Positions 44,106 through 51,540 of a stretch of 64,000 nucleotides of DNA are shown here, one piece after another. The position numbers were made by a program, and so were the translations under genes. Source of the DNA: Chamaesiphon sp031376885 (GTDB taxonomy: Bacteria > Cyanobacteriota > Cyanobacteriia > Cyanobacteriales > Chamaesiphonaceae). Every line of letters starts with the position of its first letter. Positions within the stretch are counted from its first letter, which is position 1. Under the pieces are notes generated by a model. That model was given only the letters and a program-made list of their open reading frames with translations. It had not been told where the DNA came from and did not search any database. The stretch lies in assembly GCA_031376885.1 (NCBI GenBank), contig JANMEL010000030.1, positions 1-64,000 of the forward strand, written 5' to 3'.

Positions 44106-45875
44106 ATGTTTGCACGGAATAAACAAGATCGAACTCGTCTACTTCCACCTCGATGGTTGGTGTCTTGCGGGCAGCCAGAGAAGATAGTTTCAGCACCTGT
44201 GGATTCTTTATGCACGGGGATTGGAGGCGATAAATACCCTCAATGGCTCGAACAACGGGAAATCAAATCTGAGTGGTGTCGAGAAAATTTTCGGATTCAT
44301 CACGCGGGAGATGGTTGTTGGGCTGTTAGTCCTAGTGGTAGATTTATCATCGTGGGGGATTTGTGGCTGAGTAATCGTCAAGATTGGATCGATAAGTTGG
44401 ATATCACTCCAGACATGGTTGATATCGATGTGGTAGCCAGACTTTGGGATAAAACAACTCTAGATACCCCCAATTTGCTCCAGGGCATGTTTGGGCTGGT
44501 TGTGTGCGATCTGGAATTGGAGCAATTATCCCTGGTGCGGGATCCTGTGGGCGGGAGAGCGATTTATTATACTACTGGCACAAAATGCTGGATTGCGCCT
44601 CAACTTAGTAGTTTAAATGCCTATCGATCGAATCAACTAGATCCGATCGCCCTGAGAGATTATCTTACTTGTTCTTTTGTTCCAGGCGATCGCACGATGT
44701 GGCAAGATGTCCGAGAAATTCGCCCTGGGACGATTTTACAGTTATCAGCGCAGCAAACGATCGCCTATTGGCAGCTACAGGAGCGAGTAGTCGAGCAGGA
44801 GTCTTTGGAATGGCATGGAGATAAACTGCGATCGCAATTGGAGCAGGTGATGCAAGAATATCTACCAGCAGGGGAGGCAGTTGGGGTATTTTTGTCGGGA
44901 GGGTTGGATTCTAGTTGCATCACTGCTTTAGCCGCCAAGTTGCATGATGCACCGATAAATACTTACTCGATCCATTTTGGTAGCGAATGCGCCAATGAAC
45001 TAGAATTTTCCAGCATGGTTGCTAGTCATTGCCATACCAATCATCATATTCTAGAAATCACCTTTCTAGATATGTGGGAAAAATTGCCTCAGACAATGGC
45101 ATATCTTGACGATCCCATCGGCGATCCTCTCACTGTGCCAAACTTATTAATCGGGCAATTAGCTAGTAAAGATGTCCGAATTACTCTCAATGGTGAAGGT
45201 GGCGATCCTTGCTTTGGTGGGCCAAAAAATCAGCCGATGCTAATTAATAGTTTATATGGTTCGGTGACTAATTCGGCGCAATTACAGGCTTATTTAACCT
45301 CTTTCCAAAAGTGTGCGGCGGATTTACCTCAGTTACTGAAACCGGAAGTATGGCAACAAATGCAGCAACCGTGGATATTTGAGGCAGATTTGAATTCTGA
45401 CATGAGTTATCTCAATCGCTTGATGACTCTAAATATTAAGTTCAAGGGTGCAGATCAGATCTTGACTAAAGTAAATAATCTCACTCAAGCGGCTAATTTG
45501 CAAGGTCGATCGCCATTATTCGATCGACGAATTGTTGAGATGAGTATGGCAATTCCCCCTGAATATAAGCTATCTGGAGTCCAAGAAAAAGCTGTACTCA
45601 AGCAAGCAGTATTAGATCTATTGCCAGCAGCGATTATCGATCGACCAAAAAGTGGGATGATGGTACCAGTTCAACGTGGCTTTCATAAACATTGGCAACG
45701 TCAAGCTCGATCGATGTTATTGAGTCATCACGCTCGAATTGCACCTTATATCAATCAAGATCTAGTCAAAGAGTGGTTGAATTTTCGTGGTGATGTTTGG
45801 AGTAGGTATGGTGTTAAATTGTGGTTGTTGGTGAGTTTGGAACTATGGCTACAGGCTAATTGTACTAATAAGTAA
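44106..45875 (+). CDS. Asparagine-synthetase-like enzyme lacking the glutaminase cysteine (copy 1)
   Basis: The 589-residue protein has a degenerate class II glutaminase-type N-terminal domain (GMFGLVVCDLELEQLSLVRDPVGGRAIYY) and an ATP-pyrophosphatase synthetase domain. The latter has the PP-loop FLSGGLDSS near residues 262-270, LNGEGGDPCFGG near 362, and SPLFDRRIVEMSMAIPPEYKL. The nucleophile Cys2 needed to release ammonia from glutamine is absent (MFARNK start). Relatives with this loss (beta-lactam synthetase, carbapenam synthetase, lasso cyclase) activate a carboxylate with ATP and form an amide with an amine other than ammonia. A second, separately diverged copy is at 48857-50503. Substrate not assignable. 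Confidence 0.88.
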   Translation: MFARNKQDRTRLLPPRWLVSCGQPEKIVSAPVDSLCTGIGGDKYPQWLEQREIKSEWCRENFRIHHAGDGCWAVSPSGRFIIVGDLWLSNRQDWIDKLDITPDMVDIDVVARLWDKTTLDTPNLLQGMFGLVVCDLELEQLSLVRDPVGGRAIYYTTGTKCWIAPQLSSLNAYRSNQLDPIALRDYLTCSFVPGDRTMWQDVREIRPGTILQLSAQQTIAYWQLQERVVEQESLEWHGDKLRSQLEQVMQEYLPAGEAVGVFLSGGLDSSCITALAAKLHDAPINTYSIHFGSECANELEFSSMVASHCHTNHHILEITFLDMWEKLPQTMAYLDDPIGDPLTVPNLLIGQLASKDVRITLNGEGGDPCFGGPKNQPMLINSLYGSVTNSAQLQAYLTSFQKCAADLPQLLKPEVWQQMQQPWIFEADLNSDMSYLNRLMTLNIKFKGADQILTKVNNLTQAANLQGRSPLFDRRIVEMSMAIPPEYKLSGVQEKAVLKQAVLDLLPAAIIDRPKSGMMVPVQRGFHKHWQRQARSMLLSHHARIAPYINQDLVKEWLNFRGDVWSRYGVKLWLLVSLELWLQANCTNK

Positions 45876-45936
45876 GTGTAGATCGAAATCGATCGATCGG
45901 CTCATTATTCACCGCAGTATTTTTAAAAACCTTCTC

Positions 45937-46497
45937 ATGACAGAAATAATCGAATTCGACACAGATAGGCTCCACTTACGTCAGTGGATAGCAGCAGACA
46001 AAGCACCTTTTGCGATGCTTAATGCCGATGAACGAGTAATGGAATACTTTCCTAGTGTACTTGATAAGATTGCTAGTGATGCAATGGTCGATCGATTACA
46101 GACAGGCATAATCGATCGCAGTTGGGGTTTCTGGGCGGTAGAATTAAAAGATGATAAAAAGTTTATCGGTACCGTTGGTTTGGGTATCCCTAGAGCAGAT
46201 TTACCATTTTCTCCCTGTGTCGAGATTGCTTGGCGACTTGCATTTCCCTATTGGGGTAAAGGCTACGCATCAGAAGCGGCTAGAGGTGCTTTAGAGGTTG
46301 GATTCGAGCAACTTTGTTTATCAGAGATCGTATCATTTACCGCGATTAAGAATCAAAGATCTCGCGCAATCATGGAGCGATTGGGGATGAATTTGGCGGA
46401 TGAAACATTCGAGCATCCTAGCGTACCAATCGGGCATCCACTTCGAGAACATTGTCTCTATCGATTGTCGAGGGAAAAGTGGCAATGCGATCGATAA
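45937..46497 (+). CDS. GNAT N-acetyltransferase, RimJ/RimL type
   Basis: The 186-residue protein has the RimJ/RimL-like layout: TDRLHLRQWIAADKAPFAMLNADERVMEYFP at the start, GFWAVELKDDKKFIGTVGL, VEIAWRLAFPYWGKGYASEAARGALEVGF with the acetyl-CoA loop, then ENQRSRAIMERLGM-like. It may modify a protein N-terminus or a small amine. It follows copy 1 of the asparagine-synthetase-like gene by 61 bases and overlaps the next gene by 13. Confidence 0.85.
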   Translation: MTEIIEFDTDRLHLRQWIAADKAPFAMLNADERVMEYFPSVLDKIASDAMVDRLQTGIIDRSWGFWAVELKDDKKFIGTVGLGIPRADLPFSPCVEIAWRLAFPYWGKGYASEAARGALEVGFEQLCLSEIVSFTAIKNQRSRAIMERLGMNLADETFEHPSVPIGHPLREHCLYRLSREKWQCDR

Positions 46498-46895
46498 AAC
46501 AACGCCTCGATCGATTGTTTAACAAATCTTCAATCTGGCTGAGTATCCAGATTATTATTTTCGTAGTCATTTCGATCTTATTAATGCCAATTATTATCAT
46601 ATTTTTACCCGTAATAATTCACCTTGCAGACCGACAAAAGCGAAAATCTGCCGATCGATTTCCCTGCTCAAATTGTGGTAATATTTTGGGAGATTCTGCC
46701 CTCGAATTAGCTGATATTGAATGGAACAGATTTGTAAGTAGATTACAGCAAGAAAATCCAGAAACAAGATTTCGACTGAATCGAACCATCGATGCTATCT
46801 GTGTTTATTGCGGAACTCAATTTACTTATATTAACTCAACAGATACATTTCAAAATTGCAACGAACAGAGTATAGTGGATCGATCGCGATCCTAA
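46485..46895 (+). CDS. Small membrane protein with two CxxC zinc-ribbon pairs
   Basis: The ATG at 46485 lies inside the end of the GNAT gene (13-base overlap) and gives 136 residues; a start at 46452 is also open. One long hydrophobic helix (LSIQIIIFVVISILLMPIIIIFLPVII, residues about 19-46) is followed by a cytoplasmic zinc-ribbon-like domain with CSNCG and CVYCG pairs about 49 residues apart. Function unknown. The overlap suggests it is translated together with the acetyltransferase. Confidence 0.72.
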   Translation: MRSIKQRLDRLFNKSSIWLSIQIIIFVVISILLMPIIIIFLPVIIHLADRQKRKSADRFPCSNCGNILGDSALELADIEWNRFVSRLQQENPETRFRLNRTIDAICVYCGTQFTYINSTDTFQNCNEQSIVDRSRS

Positions 46896-46930
46896 CAGCC
46901 AAATTATTAAATTGTCGCTGTTGGCGTAGC

Positions 46931-48157
46931 CTAACGTAGGTAGTCGTCATCAAAGACTTGATGATTTAATAAGATACTATAATCTTCACGCTGTCTGATG
47001 AGTCGATGGTCACAATTATCTAATAATACTTCGGCTGGGCGCGGACGATGGAGAAAATGAGAAGACATGGCATAACCATAGGCTCCCACATCTAAGATTG
47101 CAATAATATCATCTATTTTCAGTCGCGGTAGCTGACAATTGCGACCTAAATAATCGCGGGAATAAGTCGTATTCCCACAGATATCAGTGGTGAATAATTC
47201 GTCCCCATTTTGCCAAGTAACTATTTCTCGATAGCCACCATGCACCGAGGGTACTGAAAGATTTCCAACCGTGGTATCTACACCAACGATCTGTTTTCGA
47301 TCTTGCCACTTTGTGGAAACTACCCGTGCCAGTAGTACCGCAGATCCGGCGATCGCTGCCCGTCCAGGTTCGATGGTAAGCTGAATCTGGCGTTCTAATT
47401 TGGACAATCTTTCACTCAATACCGCCCCAAACTCCACCCAATCAAAAGCTACTTTGTCATGATGATAAGGATAGCCAAATCCACCGCCAAAATCTAAATA
47501 AGACCAATCTGGTAATTGACTGGCGATCGATAATAAGATATCTATGGCATCTACAAACGCCTGTGTCGCATTCGTACCAGTACCGCGATAGAAGTGTAAA
47601 CCGTCGATAGTTAAGCCAGCTTGACGGGCAATATCGACAGCTTCGCCAAATCGATCGGGATGTACCCCAATTCGACTATCACCAGTTAAAGGCGGATAGT
47701 TCAACCTAAATCCCAGTCGAGGTTTGGCGTATTTTTCACTATAGATATTTGTCAAAACTTCAAGTTGACTCAGACTATCGAGATTAATCGTATGAATGCC
47801 CCATTCGAGCATTTGACGTAGTTCGGATCGATCGAGATTACTGCCACTATAGACGATTCGATCGGGTGTAACCCCAGCCGCCAGAGCTAAATAGACATCT
47901 CCTGGTGTATTGGCATGAATACCCCAGCCGTGGTTTTTAAAAATTTGCAGAAGGGCGACATTACCATTAGTCACGCTAGCAAACTGAAACTGAGTATCGG
48001 AATAGGGAATAGAATTGGCGATCCGATCGATCGTCTCTGTTAATCTGTCGAGTTGATATACATACAATGGCGAACCATAGATGGTTAATAGCTCTTGGGC
48101 AGTAGTTAGAGGGAATGGTACAATACTCTGCTCGATTAGTCGCTCTAGTCGATCCAT
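46931..48157 (-). CDS. Diaminopimelate/ornithine-decarboxylase-fold protein lacking the PLP lysine
   Basis: The 408-residue sequence has the fold-type III decarboxylase layout: YGSPLYVYQLDRL at the start, DFGGGFGYPY (phosphate-binding glycine loop), TIEPGRAAIAGSAVLL, and DVGAYGYAMSSHFLHRPRPAEVLL. Where family members have the Schiff-base lysine (A-x-K-A-N), this one reads FASVTNGN with Val62, encoded by GTG at 47972-47974. The C-terminal C-E-S-x-D motif reads TTYSRD, without the cysteine. It may be a PLP-binding pseudo-enzyme, or use another residue. It sits on the opposite strand from copy 1 and next to the toxin-antitoxin pair. Confidence 0.85.
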   Translation of the reverse strand: MDRLERLIEQSIVPFPLTTAQELLTIYGSPLYVYQLDRLTETIDRIANSIPYSDTQFQFASVTNGNVALLQIFKNHGWGIHANTPGDVYLALAAGVTPDRIVYSGSNLDRSELRQMLEWGIHTINLDSLSQLEVLTNIYSEKYAKPRLGFRLNYPPLTGDSRIGVHPDRFGEAVDIARQAGLTIDGLHFYRGTGTNATQAFVDAIDILLSIASQLPDWSYLDFGGGFGYPYHHDKVAFDWVEFGAVLSERLSKLERQIQLTIEPGRAAIAGSAVLLARVVSTKWQDRKQIVGVDTTVGNLSVPSVHGGYREIVTWQNGDELFTTDICGNTTYSRDYLGRNCQLPRLKIDDIIAILDVGAYGYAMSSHFLHRPRPAEVLLDNCDHRLIRQREDYSILLNHQVFDDDYLR

Positions 48158-48280
48158 TTATAAATCTCGATTGAGGATACCTTCTAAATGTTATCCTAAT
48201 GTTCTAGTTTGGGATCTAATCAGAGCCGATCGGTAGGCACAATGTTATAATGTTTTTACCCTTCGCAATTCAAGGTTAGC

Positions 48281-48508
48281 ATGAGCAATCATCCGCTTCT
48301 CAAAGTTGAAATGTCCCATCTAAGTATTGCAGAGCGGATTCAACTTGCCGAGGATCTATGGGATAGTATTCTAGATCGGCAAGATGAAATTATTTTGGAT
48401 AAAGCACAACAAAAAGAACTCGATCGAAGACTAGCAGGATATCATCAAAATTCTAACGCTGGATCTACATGGGAATTAGTCAAACAAAGATTAGGCATTT
48501 CCCAATGA
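48281..48508 (+). CDS. Putative addiction-module antitoxin (PF09720-like)
   Basis: The 75-residue protein resembles the short antitoxin component paired with ParE/RelE toxins: LSIAERIQLAEDLWDSIL near the N-terminus and LDRRLAGYHQNSNAGSTWELVKQRL near the C-terminus. Its stop codon overlaps the toxin start in ATGA, so the pair is translationally coupled. Confidence 0.88.
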   Translation: MSNHPLLKVEMSHLSIAERIQLAEDLWDSILDRQDEIILDKAQQKELDRRLAGYHQNSNAGSTWELVKQRLGISQ

Positions 48509-48807
48509 CTTATCGGCTAATTATTCGCCCTGAAGCAGAGTTAGATCTAGAAGATGCTTTCCTATGGTATGAGTCTCAATCGAGTGGTTTAGGTTCTGAA
48601 TTTGTTCGTGCAGTCGATACTTGTATATCTACAATTGGACGTAATCCTCTAGCTTATAAGCTTATTTATCAAGAAGCTCGACGTGTCTTAGTCCGACGTT
48701 TTCCTTATGCTCTTTTTTATATTGTTGGGGAAGATACAGTCTTTGTTATTGCTTGCTTTCACAGTAAACGAAATCCTAATAATTGGCAAGATCGACTAAG
48801 TAAATAG
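48505..48807 (+). CDS. ParE/RelE-family toxin
   Basis: The ATG at 48505 overlaps the antitoxin stop (ATGA) and gives a 100-residue protein: MTYRLIIRPEAELDLEDAFLWYESQ, VRAVDTCISTIGRNPLAYKLIY, VRRFPYALFYIVGEDTVFVIACFHSKRNPNNW. This is the RelE/ParE fold with the C-terminal histidine region. ParE members inhibit gyrase and RelE members cut mRNA; the sequence does not decide which. Its genomic role is likely stabilisation of this accessory region. Confidence 0.9.
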   Translation: MTYRLIIRPEAELDLEDAFLWYESQSSGLGSEFVRAVDTCISTIGRNPLAYKLIYQEARRVLVRRFPYALFYIVGEDTVFVIACFHSKRNPNNWQDRLSK

Positions 48808-48856
48808 TCCAATGGAATTGGATATATATTCGATCTTTTATAATTTGCTTTTACAA

Positions 48857-50503
48857 TCAATTTCGATCTCTAGACTGGATGAATTTCCATAACCGCTGGG
48901 GCAGCCAAAATGGATGATTCCAACTGTGACTACTAGATTGTTGCCCCAATACCTGAGTGCGCCATTGCTCCCACATAATAACTAACCATAATATCTCACC
49001 AATGCGGCGACCTTGAATCGATCCACTAAATTTACCACTAACTAGCATACTGGCAAGATCCGATCGCCAAAACCCAGATTTTTCCAAGACTTGAGGATTT
49101 AACCATCTGCCCAAATCGCCCCATAGTTCTTGAAATAACCAAGCATTCAAGGGTACACCCATTCCGCGTTTAGTGCGCCAAACAATTTCAGATGGCAGGA
49201 TATTTTCGACCGATCGTTTGAGGATATACTTTTCGCAAGCACCTTGCAAATGTAGGGCACCAGATACGCCAAATGTCCATTCTGTTAATGGTAAATCGCA
49301 GAAGATCGATCGAACTTTCAACCCATGCCAACTAGCTAAATTAGTCGCACGGGGATGGATATTTTGGGCACCTTTGAGGATTAAAGATGCACGTCGCAAA
49401 CGGTGGAGCAATTCAGGTGCAAAGTTTGGATCTAAAGCTTCACTAATCCAATCAGCCGGATCTAGATCCTGGATTTGTGCCACGATCTGAGGTTGAAATG
49501 ACTGTTGAGTGTATCCATAAAGGCGGTGGAACGTCTGAAGATATGGCTGAATGAAGTCTGAACTATTTCCATAGATACTCGCAGCAATTAGGGGCTTATT
49601 CGTCCAACCTGCGAATAATTGATCTCCGCCTTCACCATTGAAAATTACTGATACTTCTTGTTTTGCCGCTTGACAGAGGAGGTAGAGGGGTACCGTTACT
49701 CCATCCCCATATGGTGAGTCTAAGGCGCGGGCGGTGGAGGGTAATGATTTTCTCACCAATTGGGGATTAACTGCTACTTTCACCAATGGAATATCTAGGT
49801 GGTTGGCTACTTGCTCGGCGTAGGGATATTCAGAAATCCCCGCCGCTCCAAAATCGAGGGTATAAGCGCGAACTTTAATTCCATTTTGAACTAAAAGAGC
49901 CGCAGCGATCGAGGAATCCAATCCCCCAGATAATAATACGCCAACTGGTCGATCTGGTAAATCCTGAATTTGTCGCTGGATTGCCGATTGCAATAGATGT
50001 TGAAGTTGGTCGATCGCGATTTTTTCGTCGGTTATTTGTTCGCTACTTTGTTGCCATGAATATTGACTAATTAGAGTTGGTTGAAGGTCGCCTAATGTCC
50101 AAGACAATTCCGAGCCTGCGGGAATCAATTGAATCCCCTTAATCGGTGTGAATGGTGTGGGTACATATGAAAAGCAACTATAGCCATATAGCCCCCTCAC
50201 ATCAATCTTTGCCCCATCAATTAGCGGTAATAATAATCGTAAATGGGAAGCAAACCAGATCGTTCCATTATACTCTGTCCAATATAGAGGTGTTCGCCCA
50301 AAGGGTTCTCTCCCCAAGATTAAGTTAGAGTTTTCTAATCTTGCCCAACAGTCATATTCTAATCCAGATGCTGAAATACCGATCGATATTTTCGTCAGCG
50401 GTTGAGTTTTGGTAGAAAATAAGTGCGATCGATCTTCACTGCCCCAATACCCTAATAATTCTCCAGCTAAAACTGTGACACCATGATATAAATCCATGCC
50501 CAT
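48857..50503 (-). CDS. Asparagine-synthetase-like enzyme lacking the glutaminase cysteine (copy 2)
   Basis: The 548-residue protein has a shortened N-terminal glutaminase-like region (LGREPFGRTPLYW, WFASHLRLLLPL) without Cys2. The synthetase domain contains VGVLLSGGLDSS at residues 187-198, FNGEGGDQLFAGW, and KRGMGVPLNAWLFQELWG near the C-terminus. It shares the overall plan and several blocks with copy 1 (44106-45875) but is well diverged, so the two are probably not redundant. Its ATG overlaps the stop of the upstream gene (TAATG), which ties it to the 205-residue membrane protein. Confidence 0.88.
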   Translation of the reverse strand: MGMDLYHGVTVLAGELLGYWGSEDRSHLFSTKTQPLTKISIGISASGLEYDCWARLENSNLILGREPFGRTPLYWTEYNGTIWFASHLRLLLPLIDGAKIDVRGLYGYSCFSYVPTPFTPIKGIQLIPAGSELSWTLGDLQPTLISQYSWQQSSEQITDEKIAIDQLQHLLQSAIQRQIQDLPDRPVGVLLSGGLDSSIAAALLVQNGIKVRAYTLDFGAAGISEYPYAEQVANHLDIPLVKVAVNPQLVRKSLPSTARALDSPYGDGVTVPLYLLCQAAKQEVSVIFNGEGGDQLFAGWTNKPLIAASIYGNSSDFIQPYLQTFHRLYGYTQQSFQPQIVAQIQDLDPADWISEALDPNFAPELLHRLRRASLILKGAQNIHPRATNLASWHGLKVRSIFCDLPLTEWTFGVSGALHLQGACEKYILKRSVENILPSEIVWRTKRGMGVPLNAWLFQELWGDLGRWLNPQVLEKSGFWRSDLASMLVSGKFSGSIQGRRIGEILWLVIMWEQWRTQVLGQQSSSHSWNHPFWLPQRLWKFIQSRDRN

Positions 50504-51120
50504 TAATTTGTATCAAATGGTGCCTGCTCGACAAGCTTATCGCCCACTAATATTTGGACTTTCCAAGCACCGATTGCTGCACCCATTGGCATCTGATAAC
50601 GACACTGAGTATTCCAGACAGCCGTAGTAATAGTTTTGGTGTCAAAGCGATTTGTATAGGCAATTTTCCCCTCAGGATTGAGCCAATTACAAGTAACGTT
50701 CAATTTATCCCCGACAGGAGCATCATTTAGAGTTACCCGATATGTCAGAGCCGAACCCCTACTAACCGCTTGTAAATTTTCGCCGCCATCTTGAGCTAGG
50801 GTAATTCGATCTTGACTAGCAGTTACTTTGGCGATCGAACTAGCTCGATTGTGCGAAAATATCCCAATGCTCACAATCATCACAACTACTGCCGCGACAG
50901 CAGCGATCGCCAGTTGCCGATTTCGTTTTTGCTCCCGCGCCAAAGCATCTTTTCGCTGCACCTGAATCATCGCCTCATCCAACAATTCCGGCGGTAGATT
51001 TAGCTCTTGAAGAATTTGCAAAACTGCCGATCTGTCTAATTCATCCGCCTGACGATTTGCCATGCGTCCGACTTCACCAACAATCCGATCGAGCTGCTGT
51101 GTTGTTAAGCGTTGTTCCAT
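50503..51120 (-). CDS. Single-pass membrane protein translationally coupled to copy 2
   Basis: This is a 205-residue protein of unknown function. Residues 1-60 are charged and helical (QQLDRIVGEVGRMANRQADELDRSAVLQILQEL). A membrane helix lies at about 69-86, and the C-terminal 115 residues form an exported beta-rich domain with conserved-looking CNWLNPEGKIAYTNRF and CRYQMPMGAAIGAWKV. Its two cysteines (CNW, CRY) could form a disulfide. It is upstream of and coupled to the asparagine-synthetase-like gene. Confidence 0.75.
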   Translation of the reverse strand: MEQRLTTQQLDRIVGEVGRMANRQADELDRSAVLQILQELNLPPELLDEAMIQVQRKDALAREQKRNRQLAIAAVAAVVVMIVSIGIFSHNRASSIAKVTASQDRITLAQDGGENLQAVSRGSALTYRVTLNDAPVGDKLNVTCNWLNPEGKIAYTNRFDTKTITTAVWNTQCRYQMPMGAAIGAWKVQILVGDKLVEQAPFDTN

Positions 51121-51540
51121 GATTCATCGTGGTAAGCTGTGCTAATATTATAACCCAGAGATCGTCGATTATCGCTTTACTCTGTTTCCGCTAAAAGATT
51201 AAGTATTTCTTGCTGCGTTCAAAGTGTGTATTTAACACAGAGGCACACAGAGGATCCACGGAGGAATTCCAAAGGCAGGCTACGCCAACGCAGAGCAAGA
51301 TTCTATGCTGAATTGATATCTAAAATGCACCTAAAATTAAGGGGATATCCTTTTCATGAATTGCCCATAATTAATTTCAAAAGTCGATCGAAAAATAGCT
51401 CCCACAGATCGGCGAGCGATCGATATTTGTCGATCGATCGGAGCTAGAATATAAGGACGCAGACTTAGCGAATTCGATCGGATATTGGCTTCCCAACTGT
51501 GAGAATATATCCGACTCCCTACCATCCCTACCCCATTACT
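51121..51540. other. Repeat-containing intergenic region
   Basis: This is a gap between the divergent 205-residue gene and the U32 gene. It holds a CACAGAGGCACACAGAGG...CGGAGGAA repeat (51233-51269, inverted copy at 62186-62230, degenerate copy at about 29590-29620). It also holds an AGGCTACGCCAACGC motif shared with other dispersed repeats. A CGATCG-rich segment follows. No CDS is convincing. Confidence 0.6.
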
